DNA of 64,000 bases from Rhodococcus sp. ARC_M6. GTDB lineage: Bacteria > Actinomycetota > Actinomycetes > Mycobacteriales > Mycobacteriaceae. The first letter of the stretch is position 1. The number at the start of each line of letters is the position of its first letter. The notes below the pieces were generated by a model, which saw only the letters and a list, made by a program, of their open reading frames with translations, was not told where the DNA came from and ran no database searches. Position numbers and translations under genes: made by a program. Below, in pieces: positions 1 through 7,663 of the stretch. Location: positions 1-64,000 of the forward strand of contig NZ_JALGQH010000019.1 in the NCBI RefSeq assembly GCF_022810305.1. The letters are read 5' to 3'.

Positions 1-69
1 TCCGAAGCTGACGAGCAAGAGCACAATGACGAGCTGGCCCAATTTCTTACCGATTGCGCCGATGTTCAT
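1..69 (-). CDS. Peptide ABC transporter permease, N-terminal fragment (cut by window edge)
   Basis: The first 23 codons are visible, starting at ATG 67-69 and running off the left edge. They read MNIGAIGKKLGQLVIVLLLV followed by SFG: a short basic cytoplasmic lead and then a hydrophobic segment, as at the start of DppB/OppB-type permeases. A clear ribosome site (GGAG) lies just upstream. The gene follows the peptide-binding lipoprotein at 198-1814 on the same strand, the usual order for a binding protein and its permease. The assignment rests on this context and one partial membrane segment; no EAA loop is visible. Confidence 0.6.
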   Translation of the reverse strand, partial: MNIGAIGKKLGQLVIVLLLVSFG

Positions 70-140
70 CGATTTCGTCTCCTTCGGACAGCTAGCTCGC
101 AATACACAGCAGTTCCTCGTATTTCATCGGTTCTTCACAC

Positions 141-180
141 GCATCCGGCTCCGCAGGAAGACTCCCACGGAGCCGGATGC
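141..180 (-). terminator. Intercistronic hairpin between binding-protein and permease genes
   Basis: A perfect 13-bp inverted repeat (GCATCCGGCTCCG at 141-153, its complement at 168-180) has a 14-nt loop. It lies between the stop of the binding-protein gene and the permease start. No U-run follows, so partial termination or 3'-end protection is likelier than full termination. Either would give more binding protein than permease. Confidence 0.55.
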
Positions 181-197
181 GCATACTCACTAGGAGA

Positions 198-1814
198 CTA
201 GGACTTCCAGACCTCGTCGAACAGCATGATGCCGTCGAGGCTCTGCTTCAGTCCGTGCACGTTCTTGTTCCAGACGTCGAGCGTCGGGACGTTGCCCCAG
301 ATCAGCCACGGCACGGTCTCGGTAGCGCGTTCCTGGATCTTGGCGAGGACGGCCTTCTTGTCCTCGTCGTTGGTGGCGACACCGAGCTGATCGAGCAGAA
401 CGTCCATCTGAGCGTCGGCGTAGTTGGTGACGTTGTTACGGCCACCGCCCTTGATGCCCGTGTAAAGGCGCTCGAACGGATCGGCCTCGGACAGCGAACC
501 GGCTGCGGTGCTCATGTCGTAATCGTGGTCGACGTACATGCGCTTGACCAGATCGCCTGCACCGGTGACGTATTCGATCTGCGTGTCGAAACCGACCGAG
601 TTCAGCATGGCCTGCACGCCGAGCGCGGTTGCCTGTGCGGACGGCTCCTGGATGGAGAGGAACGTGACCTTGCCGTCGAAGCCGTCGGCCTTGGCCTGAT
701 CGAGCAGTTCCTTCGCCTTGGCCGGGTCGACACCGGTCGGTGCGACGTCGTTGTGCCAGCGCGAGGTGTCCTGGAAAATTTCCTGGCCGGGCAGGCCCTT
801 GCCGTTGTTGACGCGGGTGTTGAGGGTGTCCGGGTCGATGGCCAGTGCCATTGCCTGACGAACGCGCAGGTCAGCGCCGGGGCGACCCTCAGCCATGTTC
901 ACGTTCGCGATGTAACCGAGCGACGGGATGTCGATGAAGCCCGGGTTACCGTTCTCGATCAGATCGAGGATCGGGGTGAGCGTACGCATGTAGGCGACGT
1001 CGATGCCGCCGGTCTTGAGGGCTTCAGCTGTCGGCTGAGCGCCGACGATGCTGATCAGCTTGAGCTTGTCGACGTTGGGTGCGCCGCCGATGTAGTCGGG
1101 GCGAGCCGCCAGGACGAGTTCCTCGTTGGGAGCAAACTTCTCGAGGGTGAACGCGCCGGCGCCGATGGGGGTGAACTGGTCACCCTTCTGGGCGGTGGGG
1201 GCGACGATCATGCCCGGTCCGGTAGCGAGCATCGACTCGACGCCCGTCCACGGATCAACGAGGTTGAAGACAACCGTCGTCGCGTCCGGTGTGTCCATCG
1301 AAGCGACCTTGGCGGCCCAGAGGCTGGACTGCGGTCCCTTGTTGGTGACGTAGCGGGTGATGCTGTCGGAGACAGCCTTGGAATCGAAAGCCGTTCCATC
1401 ACTGAAGGTGGTTCCCGGACGCAGCTTCAACGTCCAGGTCTTGCTGTCGACGCTCGGCTCGAGCGACTCCGCCAGCTGCGGGACGAACTTCTTCGCGATG
1501 GGGTCGTAGCGCACCAGCGAGTCGTAGATCGCGCCGAGTTCGCTGCCACCGGTAGCGCCGGCAATCTGGCCCTTGGCGGGATCCAGCGTCGTCACGGAGG
1601 AGTAGCCGCTGAAGGTCAGCGTGCCGCCCTTGGTGGGGGTGCCGGGATCGGCCTGTTCGTTGACCATGCCGATCTTGAGTGCGGAACCCGATTCGACAGT
1701 TTCACCGCCGCCGCTCGACCCGTTGTCGGCGCACGACGCCAGGAACATGCTTGCGGTGATCGCCAGGGTGACCGCAGCTAATCTGCGACTTCCACGGCGG
1801 GAACTACGACTCAT
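198..1814 (-). CDS. Peptide ABC transporter substrate-binding lipoprotein (SBP family 5), copy 1
   Basis: This encodes a 538-residue extracellular lipoprotein that captures peptides or similar solutes for an ABC importer. It has a basic N-terminus (SRRGSRR), a hydrophobic segment and lipobox LASC with Cys28 as the lipid anchor, then a SBP_bac_5-type body. Family marks include the LDPA and TPIGAGAFTLEKFAPNEE segments and a C-terminal WLIWGN stretch. The ATG at 1814 is preferred over an in-frame start 15 nt upstream because GGAGG lies 8 nt before it. It is the only copy directly upstream of a permease gene. Three paralogs follow at 4041-9289. Ligand specificity cannot be read from the sequence. 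Confidence 0.88.
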   Translation of the reverse strand: MSRSSRRGSRRLAAVTLAITASMFLASCADNGSSGGGETVESGSALKIGMVNEQADPGTPTKGGTLTFSGYSSVTTLDPAKGQIAGATGGSELGAIYDSLVRYDPIAKKFVPQLAESLEPSVDSKTWTLKLRPGTTFSDGTAFDSKAVSDSITRYVTNKGPQSSLWAAKVASMDTPDATTVVFNLVDPWTGVESMLATGPGMIVAPTAQKGDQFTPIGAGAFTLEKFAPNEELVLAARPDYIGGAPNVDKLKLISIVGAQPTAEALKTGGIDVAYMRTLTPILDLIENGNPGFIDIPSLGYIANVNMAEGRPGADLRVRQAMALAIDPDTLNTRVNNGKGLPGQEIFQDTSRWHNDVAPTGVDPAKAKELLDQAKADGFDGKVTFLSIQEPSAQATALGVQAMLNSVGFDTQIEYVTGAGDLVKRMYVDHDYDMSTAAGSLSEADPFERLYTGIKGGGRNNVTNYADAQMDVLLDQLGVATNDEDKKAVLAKIQERATETVPWLIWGNVPTLDVWNKNVHGLKQSLDGIMLFDEVWKS

Positions 1815-1870
1815 TACGAATGCCTCCAAGGCAAGCTAAGACAGTGACTTGATGTTGAACAATGACAGTC

Positions 1871-1886
1871 TGTGACGAGACGCACA
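1871..1886. promoter_or_regulatory. CRP/GlxR-like site upstream of binding-protein copy 1
   Basis: TGTGA-N6-GCACA matches the TGTGA-N6-TCACA class at nine of ten defined positions. It lies 57 nt upstream of the start of copy 1. The same element at nearly the same distance precedes all four copies. Confidence 0.55.
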
Positions 1887-1996
1887 GATTGTTTCAGCCA
1901 GTCCCGCTCAGTGGAATTGGTAAAGTTGCGGCCCTCAACTGTCCGTCAAATCATCCTGGCCTGCGATTACCTGCCACCCATAAGAGACCTTTTGGT

Positions 1997-3592
1997 CTAA
2001 TCTCGATCGAGCGTTGCTTCCTCCAGGTCCAGTTCACGTAGTACCTTCCGGAGCACTTCGTCGTCTATGCGCCCGGCGTCCCTTTCCGCGATAAAAACTG
2101 TGCGCTCCGCCCCGATCATCTCGAGCCGCAAAGTCCGGAACGCCGCCGACGGACTCTCCCCCAGATCCTCGTCACTTCGGCCGAGACGTTCCCACGCCGA
2201 ATTGGCCCGATGGGTATTCCACGTTCGCAAGATGTCCGCAGCCCGATCACGCACTGCCGGCACCTCACCGTCCGGCGCCCCCACCAACTCGTCCAACCTC
2301 GCGGCCGCCGCCCGCGCTGCTTTGTCCTGCGCCGCCGCCTCGGCTCGAGCATCGGACTGCGCCTCATGCCCCGAAACACCGAGCTTCCGAATGACCCAGG
2401 GCAGCGAAAGACCATGCAACAACAATGTTCCGACCACAACGACGAAAGTCAGGAACAAGATCAGGGAACGACCGGGAAACTCCTCACCACTGTTCACGGT
2501 CAAAGGAATTGCAAAGGCCGCTGCCAACGACACCACACCGCGCATCCCGGCCCACGAGACAACGAATACCGCACCGGCCGACACCTCCGGTTCTCGCGCC
2601 CGGATCTTCGGAGACAGCCATCGCGGAAGATACGTGAACGGAAACACCCATGCGATCCGAACAACCACAACCGTCGCGAGCACCGCAATGGACGCCCACA
2701 CCACCATCGTCGTGCTGTATCCCTGCAATCCACTGACAACACTGGGCAATTGGAGTCCGATCAACAAGAACACGAACGACTCCAAAATCAGGTCGACGGC
2801 CTTCCACACCGCGGTGTCCTGCAAACGCGTCGCATAGCCGGCTCGCGTGGAACGTTGACCGAGGAACAGTCCGGCCACGACAACTGCGATGACGCCGGAC
2901 GTATGGACTTCTTCCGCAGCGAGGTACGTGAAGAACGGCACTACCAAGCCGATTCCGCTCTCCATCACCGGATCTCGCAGCTTGCCGCGAACTTTGGAGA
3001 CAACAAATCCGACGACGAGGCCGATAGCGGTTCCACCGACGGCCGCAATCACAAAGGTCTCGAAACCACCGATCAGCGTCGCGCCCGTTCCCACCGCAGC
3101 AGCCAATGCGACCTTGTATGCCGTGAGGGCGGTCGCGTCGTTGAGCAGAGACTCTCCACCGAGCAAGGTCATGATCCGACGCGGCAGTCCCAGCCTTCGG
3201 CCGATTGCACTCGCCGAGACCGCATCCGGCGGGGCAACGATCGCGCCGAGAACCAACGCTGCGGCCACCGAGAATTCGGGGACGATCAGATACGCCACCA
3301 ATCCGACCGCAGCTGTCGTCGCCAGTGGCAACCCCACCGCCAGAAATCCGATGGGCCGCAGATTCGAACGCAATGCCAGATAGGAACTGTCCAAGGCCGC
3401 CGAGTACAGCAGAGGCGGCAGGACGACGAACAGAACGAGGTCCGGATCGAGTTCGATGTCCGGGACTCCCGGTATCTGACAGGCGATCAGACCGACGACG
3501 ACGAGTATCAGTGGCGACGACAATCCGAATCGGCGGGCAAGCGTCGCCACCAGCAATGCCCCGACTACAACCCCCAGCAAAATCCCGTTCAC
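1997..3592 (-). CDS. Na+/H+ antiporter, CPA1/NhaP type
   Basis: A 531-residue polytopic membrane protein with about 12 hydrophobic segments and a polar C-terminal tail of roughly 110 residues. Segments such as LVLFVVLPPLLYSAALDSS and GGESLLNDATALTAY, with the paired ND residues of the ion site, are typical of CPA1 sodium/proton exchangers. It would expel Na+ and help pH control. The start is placed at GTG 3592 (VNGILLGVVVG), because the reading frame further upstream lacks antiporter features and would overlap the divergent gene. The zinc-finger gene at 3633 is divergent, so a shared promoter region is likely. Confidence 0.85.
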   Translation of the reverse strand: MNGILLGVVVGALLVATLARRFGLSSPLILVVVGLIACQIPGVPDIELDPDLVLFVVLPPLLYSAALDSSYLALRSNLRPIGFLAVGLPLATTAAVGLVAYLIVPEFSVAAALVLGAIVAPPDAVSASAIGRRLGLPRRIMTLLGGESLLNDATALTAYKVALAAAVGTGATLIGGFETFVIAAVGGTAIGLVVGFVVSKVRGKLRDPVMESGIGLVVPFFTYLAAEEVHTSGVIAVVVAGLFLGQRSTRAGYATRLQDTAVWKAVDLILESFVFLLIGLQLPSVVSGLQGYSTTMVVWASIAVLATVVVVRIAWVFPFTYLPRWLSPKIRAREPEVSAGAVFVVSWAGMRGVVSLAAAFAIPLTVNSGEEFPGRSLILFLTFVVVVGTLLLHGLSLPWVIRKLGVSGHEAQSDARAEAAAQDKAARAAAARLDELVGAPDGEVPAVRDRAADILRTWNTHRANSAWERLGRSDEDLGESPSAAFRTLRLEMIGAERTVFIAERDAGRIDDEVLRKVLRELDLEEATLDRD

Positions 3593-3632
3593 ACAGGCAG
3601 CATGCAGGATCGAACGTCGGCGTGCAGTATGG

Positions 3633-3959
3633 ATGACAATGAAAAAAATCCTGAAACGAGCAACCTCTCGCGCGTCGGCACCTGAACCCGCCGCGAGCGG
3701 TTGCGAGGAACTTGCCAATACGCCCGAAACGGACCCCGTGGCGTTGACTCCGGGCGCCTGTCAGGGATGCGCCGAACTCGGCGAGGAAAACTGGTCGCAC
3801 CTGCGAATGTGCCTCACCTGCGGGCACGTCGGGTGCTGTGATTCCAGCCCCCACCAGCATGCAACCAACCATTTTCGGGAAACCGGGCATCCCGTCATGC
3901 GGTCGCACGAACCGGGCGAGTCCTGGCGTTGGTGCTATATCCACGACTTGATGGACTAG
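3633..3959 (+). CDS. UBP-type zinc-finger protein
   Basis: A 108-residue soluble protein. The C-terminal 70 residues carry a UBP-type zinc-finger pattern: CQGC, then CLTCGHVGCCD, then spaced His residues (HQHATNH, GHPV, H) and a late WCY. In eukaryotes this fold binds ubiquitin tails; in bacteria its role is not settled. The first 35 residues are low-complexity and probably disordered. It is divergent from the NhaP antiporter with a 40-nt gap. Related zinc fingers occur next to or fused with antiporters, so a regulatory link is plausible but inferred. Confidence 0.8.
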   Translation: MTMKKILKRATSRASAPEPAASGCEELANTPETDPVALTPGACQGCAELGEENWSHLRMCLTCGHVGCCDSSPHQHATNHFRETGHPVMRSHEPGESWRWCYIHDLMD

Positions 3960-3963
3960 AAAA

Positions 3964-4004
3964 CACTGAAACCGGAGACGCTTTGCGCGTCCCCGGCTTC
4001 AGTG
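3964..4004. terminator. Bidirectional terminator between zinc-finger gene and binding-protein copy 2
   Basis: A long near-perfect inverted repeat (CACTGAA..CCGGAGACGC paired with GCGTCCCCGG..TTCAGTG, 5-nt loop) lies between two convergent genes. Confidence 0.75.
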
Positions 4005-4040
4005 CGTCGAACTATTCAGTTGTCAGTTCTGTCAAGCAGC

Positions 4041-5663
4041 TCAGTTCGTCTTCCAGGCCTGGTCGAAGAACATGATTCCGTCGAGACTCTGCTGGATGCC
4101 GTGGACGTTCTCGCCCCACACACCGAGCCACGGGCTGTTGCCGAGGATCTGCCACGGCACAACCTGGGTTGCGCGCTCCTGAATCTTGGTGAGCACTGCC
4201 GTCTTCGCATCGTTGGACGTCGCAACCCCCAACTCGTCGAGCAGCACGTCCATCTGAGCATCGGAGAAGCTCGTAGAGTTGTTGCGTCCACCGGTCTTGA
4301 GGTTGGAGTACAGCCGCTCGAACGGGTCAGCCTCCGGCAGGCTTGCCGCGCCGGTCGCCATGTCGAAGTCGCGGTCGACGTACACACGCTTGACGATGTC
4401 GGAAACCGAGTTGACGTACTCGATCTGGAAGTCGAAGCCGACTGCATTCGCCATGGACTGCAGGGCCAATGCCATCGCCTGAGCCGAGTTCTCCTGCATG
4501 GTCAAGTACGTGACCTTGCCGTCGAAGCCGTCAGCCTTTGCCTGATCGAGCAGTTCCTTCGCCTTGGCCGTATCGACGCCAATGGGAGCAGCGTCGTTGT
4601 GCCAACGTGAGCTGTCCTGGAAGATCACCTGTCCGGGAAGGCCATTACCTTCGTTGAGGCGGTTGTCGAGCGCTACCGGATCGGTTGCCAAAGCCAGTGC
4701 CTGGCGGACACGAACATCGGCACCCGGGCGACCCGGAGCTGCGTTGATCATGGACAGGTAGGACAGCGACGGAATATCGAGGTAGCCCGGGTATCCGGAG
4801 TCGATGAGATCGAGAATGTTCGGAAGTCCTCGGAAGTACGTAGCATCAGCGCCACCGCTCTTGAGCGACTCAGTTGTAGCCTGCGAACCGATAATGCTGA
4901 TGAGACGCAACTTGTCGAGGTTCGGGGCACCACCGAAGTAATCTTCACGCGCATCGAGAATCATCTCCTCGTTGGGAGCGAACTTCTCGAGCGTGAACGC
5001 GCCAGCGCCGATCGGAGTGAACTGGTCACCCTTCTGAGCCGTCGGGGCGACGATCATGCCGGGTCCTGCCGAGAGCATCGACTCGATCCCCGTCCACGGA
5101 TCATTCAGATTGAAAACAACCGTCTTCGCGTCCGGAGTGTCGACCGAAGCAACCTTCGACGAGTACAAGCTGGACTGCGGTCCCTTGTTCGTGACGTAGC
5201 GACTCAGGCTCGAGGAAACGGCCGCAGAATCGACTGGTGTGCCATCACTGAACGTCACTCCATCACGCAACTCGAGAGTCCACGTCTTGAAATCGGCGCT
5301 CGGCGACATCGAGTTCGCGAGCTTCGGAACAAACGTCTGCGAAGTCGAGTCGTAGCGAAGCAGGGTGTCGTAAATCGCTCCCAACTCCGAACCGGCAACG
5401 GAGCCCGCGATCTGCGTCTTCGCGGGGTCGAGAGTCGTGACGGCGGAGTAGCCACTGAAGGTCAGCGTTCCACCCTTGACCGGATTTCCCTCGTTGGACT
5501 GCTCGTTGACGGGACCGATGGCCAGGGCTGAGCCTGATTCAGCGCTGTCGCCGCTGCCGCTGTCCTTCCCATTGTCGGCACACGATGCCAGGAACAAACC
5601 GGCGGAAACAGCCAGGGCGACGGCTGCGACCTTACGACTGCCGCGTCGAGAACTGCGACTCAT
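4041..5663 (-). CDS. Peptide ABC transporter substrate-binding lipoprotein, copy 2
   Basis: A 540-residue SBP family 5 lipoprotein paralogous to copies 1, 3 and 4. Its signal peptide is identical to that of copy 3 through the lipobox LASC (Cys28), and the untranslated leaders are also nearly identical, so copies 2 and 3 look like the most recent duplication. A strong GGAGG lies 6 nt before the ATG. No permease is adjacent: the gene has its own promoter region and terminators on both sides. It probably delivers to a permease encoded elsewhere, most simply the one downstream of copy 1. The substrate is unknown. Confidence 0.87.
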   Translation of the reverse strand: MSRSSRRGSRKVAAVALAVSAGLFLASCADNGKDSGSGDSAESGSALAIGPVNEQSNEGNPVKGGTLTFSGYSAVTTLDPAKTQIAGSVAGSELGAIYDTLLRYDSTSQTFVPKLANSMSPSADFKTWTLELRDGVTFSDGTPVDSAAVSSSLSRYVTNKGPQSSLYSSKVASVDTPDAKTVVFNLNDPWTGIESMLSAGPGMIVAPTAQKGDQFTPIGAGAFTLEKFAPNEEMILDAREDYFGGAPNLDKLRLISIIGSQATTESLKSGGADATYFRGLPNILDLIDSGYPGYLDIPSLSYLSMINAAPGRPGADVRVRQALALATDPVALDNRLNEGNGLPGQVIFQDSSRWHNDAAPIGVDTAKAKELLDQAKADGFDGKVTYLTMQENSAQAMALALQSMANAVGFDFQIEYVNSVSDIVKRVYVDRDFDMATGAASLPEADPFERLYSNLKTGGRNNSTSFSDAQMDVLLDELGVATSNDAKTAVLTKIQERATQVVPWQILGNSPWLGVWGENVHGIQQSLDGIMFFDQAWKTN

Positions 5664-5718
5664 TCAAAACCTCCAGATGGGAAGTGCAACTGTGATGTGA
5701 AGCAAAGCCGTCACAGTC

Positions 5719-5734
5719 TGTGACTTAAGGCACA
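5719..5734. promoter_or_regulatory. CRP/GlxR-like site upstream of binding-protein copy 2
   Basis: TGTGA-CTTAAG-GCACA lies 56 nt upstream of the start. It overlaps a perfect 15-bp palindrome GTCACAGTCTGTGAC at 5710-5724, so a different dimeric regulator could also bind here. Confidence 0.55.
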
Positions 5735-5770
5735 GGTATTAATGTCCAGTCCCACTCACCGGAAATGAGA

Positions 5771-5811
5771 AATCCGGGGCCGGGATGCGCTGCGCACCCC
5801 GGCCCCGGATT
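5771..5811 (-). terminator. Strong terminator after binding-protein copy 3
   Basis: A GC-rich inverted repeat (AATCCGGGGCCGGG paired with CCCGGCCCCGGATT, inner GCGC/GCGC) begins 18 nt past the stop of copy 3. It separates copy 3 from the promoter of copy 2. Confidence 0.8.
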
Positions 5812-5828
5812 CAGGTAATTCGGTTCAG

Positions 5829-7448
5829 TCAGTTCTTCCAGGCATCGTTGAAGAACATGATGCCGTCAATACTCTGCTGCACACCGTGGACGTTCTTGGT
5901 CCACACGCCGAGCCACGGCGTATTGCCGTAGACCTGCCACGGGACCGTGACGTTGGCGCGTTCCTGAATCTTGGCGAGAACTGCCTTCTTGTCAACATCG
6001 TTGGTAGTCGCACCCAACTGATCCAACAGCGTGTCAGTTTCGGGGTCGGAGTAACCAATCGCGTTGTTCCGGCCGCCAGTCTTGAGCGAAGTGTACAAAC
6101 GCTCGAACGGATCAGCTTCCGGAAGGTTGTTTGCACCCGTAGACATATCGAAGTCACGGTCCACGTAAACCCGCTTGGTCACATCGGATACCGAGTTGAC
6201 GTACTCGATCTGGAAATCGAATCCCACAGCATTAGCCATCGACTGGATTGCCAGTGCCTGAGCCTGCGCGGTCGGATCCTGCACAGTCAGGAAGGTAATC
6301 TTGCCGTCGAAGCCGTCAGCCTTGGCCTCGTCTAGCAGTGCCTTCGCCTTAACCGTGTCGACACCGATCGGAGCGACACCGGAGTCCCAACGCGAGGTGT
6401 CCTGGAAGATCTCCTGACCGGGAAGGCCCTTACCTTCGTTGACTCGCTGATCGATAGCCTTGGGATCAACCGCCATGGCCAGCGCCTGACGCACTCGCAC
6501 ATCGGCGCCCGGACGACCCGGTGCCTGGTTCACGTTCGCCAGGTACGACAACGACGGAATGTCCAGGTAGCCCGGGTATCCGGAATCTATGAGATCCAGA
6601 ACCGTCGACACCGAACGCAGGTACGCGACGTCTACGCCACCACTCTTGAGCGAATCCGCCGTCGCCTGCGCGCCGACAATGCTGATCGCACGAAGCTTGT
6701 CGATGTTAGGGGCGCCGCCGAAATAGTCCTCGCGAGCGTCCAGTAACAATTCTTCGTTGGGAGCAAACTTCTCGAGCGTGAACGCGCCCGCACCGATCGG
6801 AGTGAAAGTCTCACCCTGCTGCGCGGTCGGGGCAACGATCATGCCCGGTCCGGTCGCGAGCATCGACTGAATTCCGGTCCACGGATCAACGAGGTTGAAC
6901 ACCACCGTCTTGGCGTCCGGGGTGTCGATCGAGGCGACCTTAGCTGCCCACAGACTCGACTGCGGCCCCTTGTTCGTGACGTACCGGTTGATACTCGCCG
7001 CGACAGCTGCAGCATCGAAAGGCGTGCCGTCGCTGAACGTGACACCGTCACGAAGCGTCATCGTCCACGTCTTGAAGTCTGTACTGGGCTTCATCGACGA
7101 CGCCATTCTCGGTTCGAACTTCTGCCCGAGGGGGTCATAGCTCATCAGAGTGTCGTAAATTGCGCCCAACTCGGAGCCCGATACCGAACCGGCGATCTGC
7201 GTCTTGGCCGGGTCCAGGGTCGTGACCCCGGCGTATCCGCCGAAGGTCAGCGTGCCGCCCTTCACGGAATCGCCTTCGTTCGCCGGCGCGTTGACAAGGC
7301 CGATACTCATGACAGACGCCGATACAGGAGCATCGCCACTACCCTCGGCCTTGCCATTGTCGGCACACGATGCCAGGAACAAACCGGCGGAAACTGCAAG
7401 TGCGACTGCAGCAACCTTACGACTGCCGCGTCGAGAACTGCGACTCAT
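5829..7448 (-). CDS. Peptide ABC transporter substrate-binding lipoprotein, copy 3
   Basis: A 539-residue SBP family 5 lipoprotein with the same signal peptide as copy 2 and lipobox Cys28. The body aligns with the other copies through segments such as TPIGAGAFTLEKFAPNEE and NVHGVQQSIDGIMFF. It differs in the variable central lobes that usually set ligand choice, which suggests a distinct but overlapping substrate range (inference). It is a monocistronic unit: its own leader with a CRP-like site, and a terminator 18 nt after the stop. Confidence 0.87.
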   Translation of the reverse strand: MSRSSRRGSRKVAAVALAVSAGLFLASCADNGKAEGSGDAPVSASVMSIGLVNAPANEGDSVKGGTLTFGGYAGVTTLDPAKTQIAGSVSGSELGAIYDTLMSYDPLGQKFEPRMASSMKPSTDFKTWTMTLRDGVTFSDGTPFDAAAVAASINRYVTNKGPQSSLWAAKVASIDTPDAKTVVFNLVDPWTGIQSMLATGPGMIVAPTAQQGETFTPIGAGAFTLEKFAPNEELLLDAREDYFGGAPNIDKLRAISIVGAQATADSLKSGGVDVAYLRSVSTVLDLIDSGYPGYLDIPSLSYLANVNQAPGRPGADVRVRQALAMAVDPKAIDQRVNEGKGLPGQEIFQDTSRWDSGVAPIGVDTVKAKALLDEAKADGFDGKITFLTVQDPTAQAQALAIQSMANAVGFDFQIEYVNSVSDVTKRVYVDRDFDMSTGANNLPEADPFERLYTSLKTGGRNNAIGYSDPETDTLLDQLGATTNDVDKKAVLAKIQERANVTVPWQVYGNTPWLGVWTKNVHGVQQSIDGIMFFNDAWKN

Positions 7449-7503
7449 TCAAAACCTCCAGATGGGAAGTGCAACTGTGATGCGTACCAAATCCGTCACA
7501 GTT

Positions 7504-7519
7504 TGTGACGTAAGGCACA
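7504..7519. promoter_or_regulatory. CRP/GlxR-like site upstream of binding-protein copy 3
   Basis: TGTGA-CGTAAG-GCACA lies 56 nt upstream of the start. The overlapping palindrome at 7495-7509 (GTCACAGTTTGTGAC) has one mismatch. The flanking leader is almost the same as for copy 2. Confidence 0.55.
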
Positions 7520-7607
7520 AGTATTAATGTCCAGTCCCACTCACCGGAATGGGCCAAGGTTGCACTCCGCAACCATCCGGCTCACGACACCGACCTGCAC
7601 ACACAGC

Positions 7608-7640
7608 GAAGCCGGAGACGCTGAATGCATCTCCGGCTTC
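7608..7640 (-). terminator. Terminator after binding-protein copy 4
   Basis: A perfect 11-bp inverted repeat (GAAGCCGGAGA / TCTCCGGCTTC) with an 11-nt loop starts 24 nt past the stop of copy 4. Confidence 0.7.
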
Positions 7641-7663
7641 GACCAGGCAAAGCTACTGCAGTG

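Noticed and set aside
177-1781. Long open frame on the plus strand opposite binding-protein copy 1 (534 codons), with similar ones opposite the other copies and gltB
   Set aside because: These are antisense shadows of high-GC coding frames; they have no ribosome site and the real minus-strand proteins are clear family members.
1985-1998. AGACC-TTTT-GGTCT hairpin at the end of the antiporter gene
   Set aside because: Only 5 bp and overlapping the stop codon; too weak to call a terminator.
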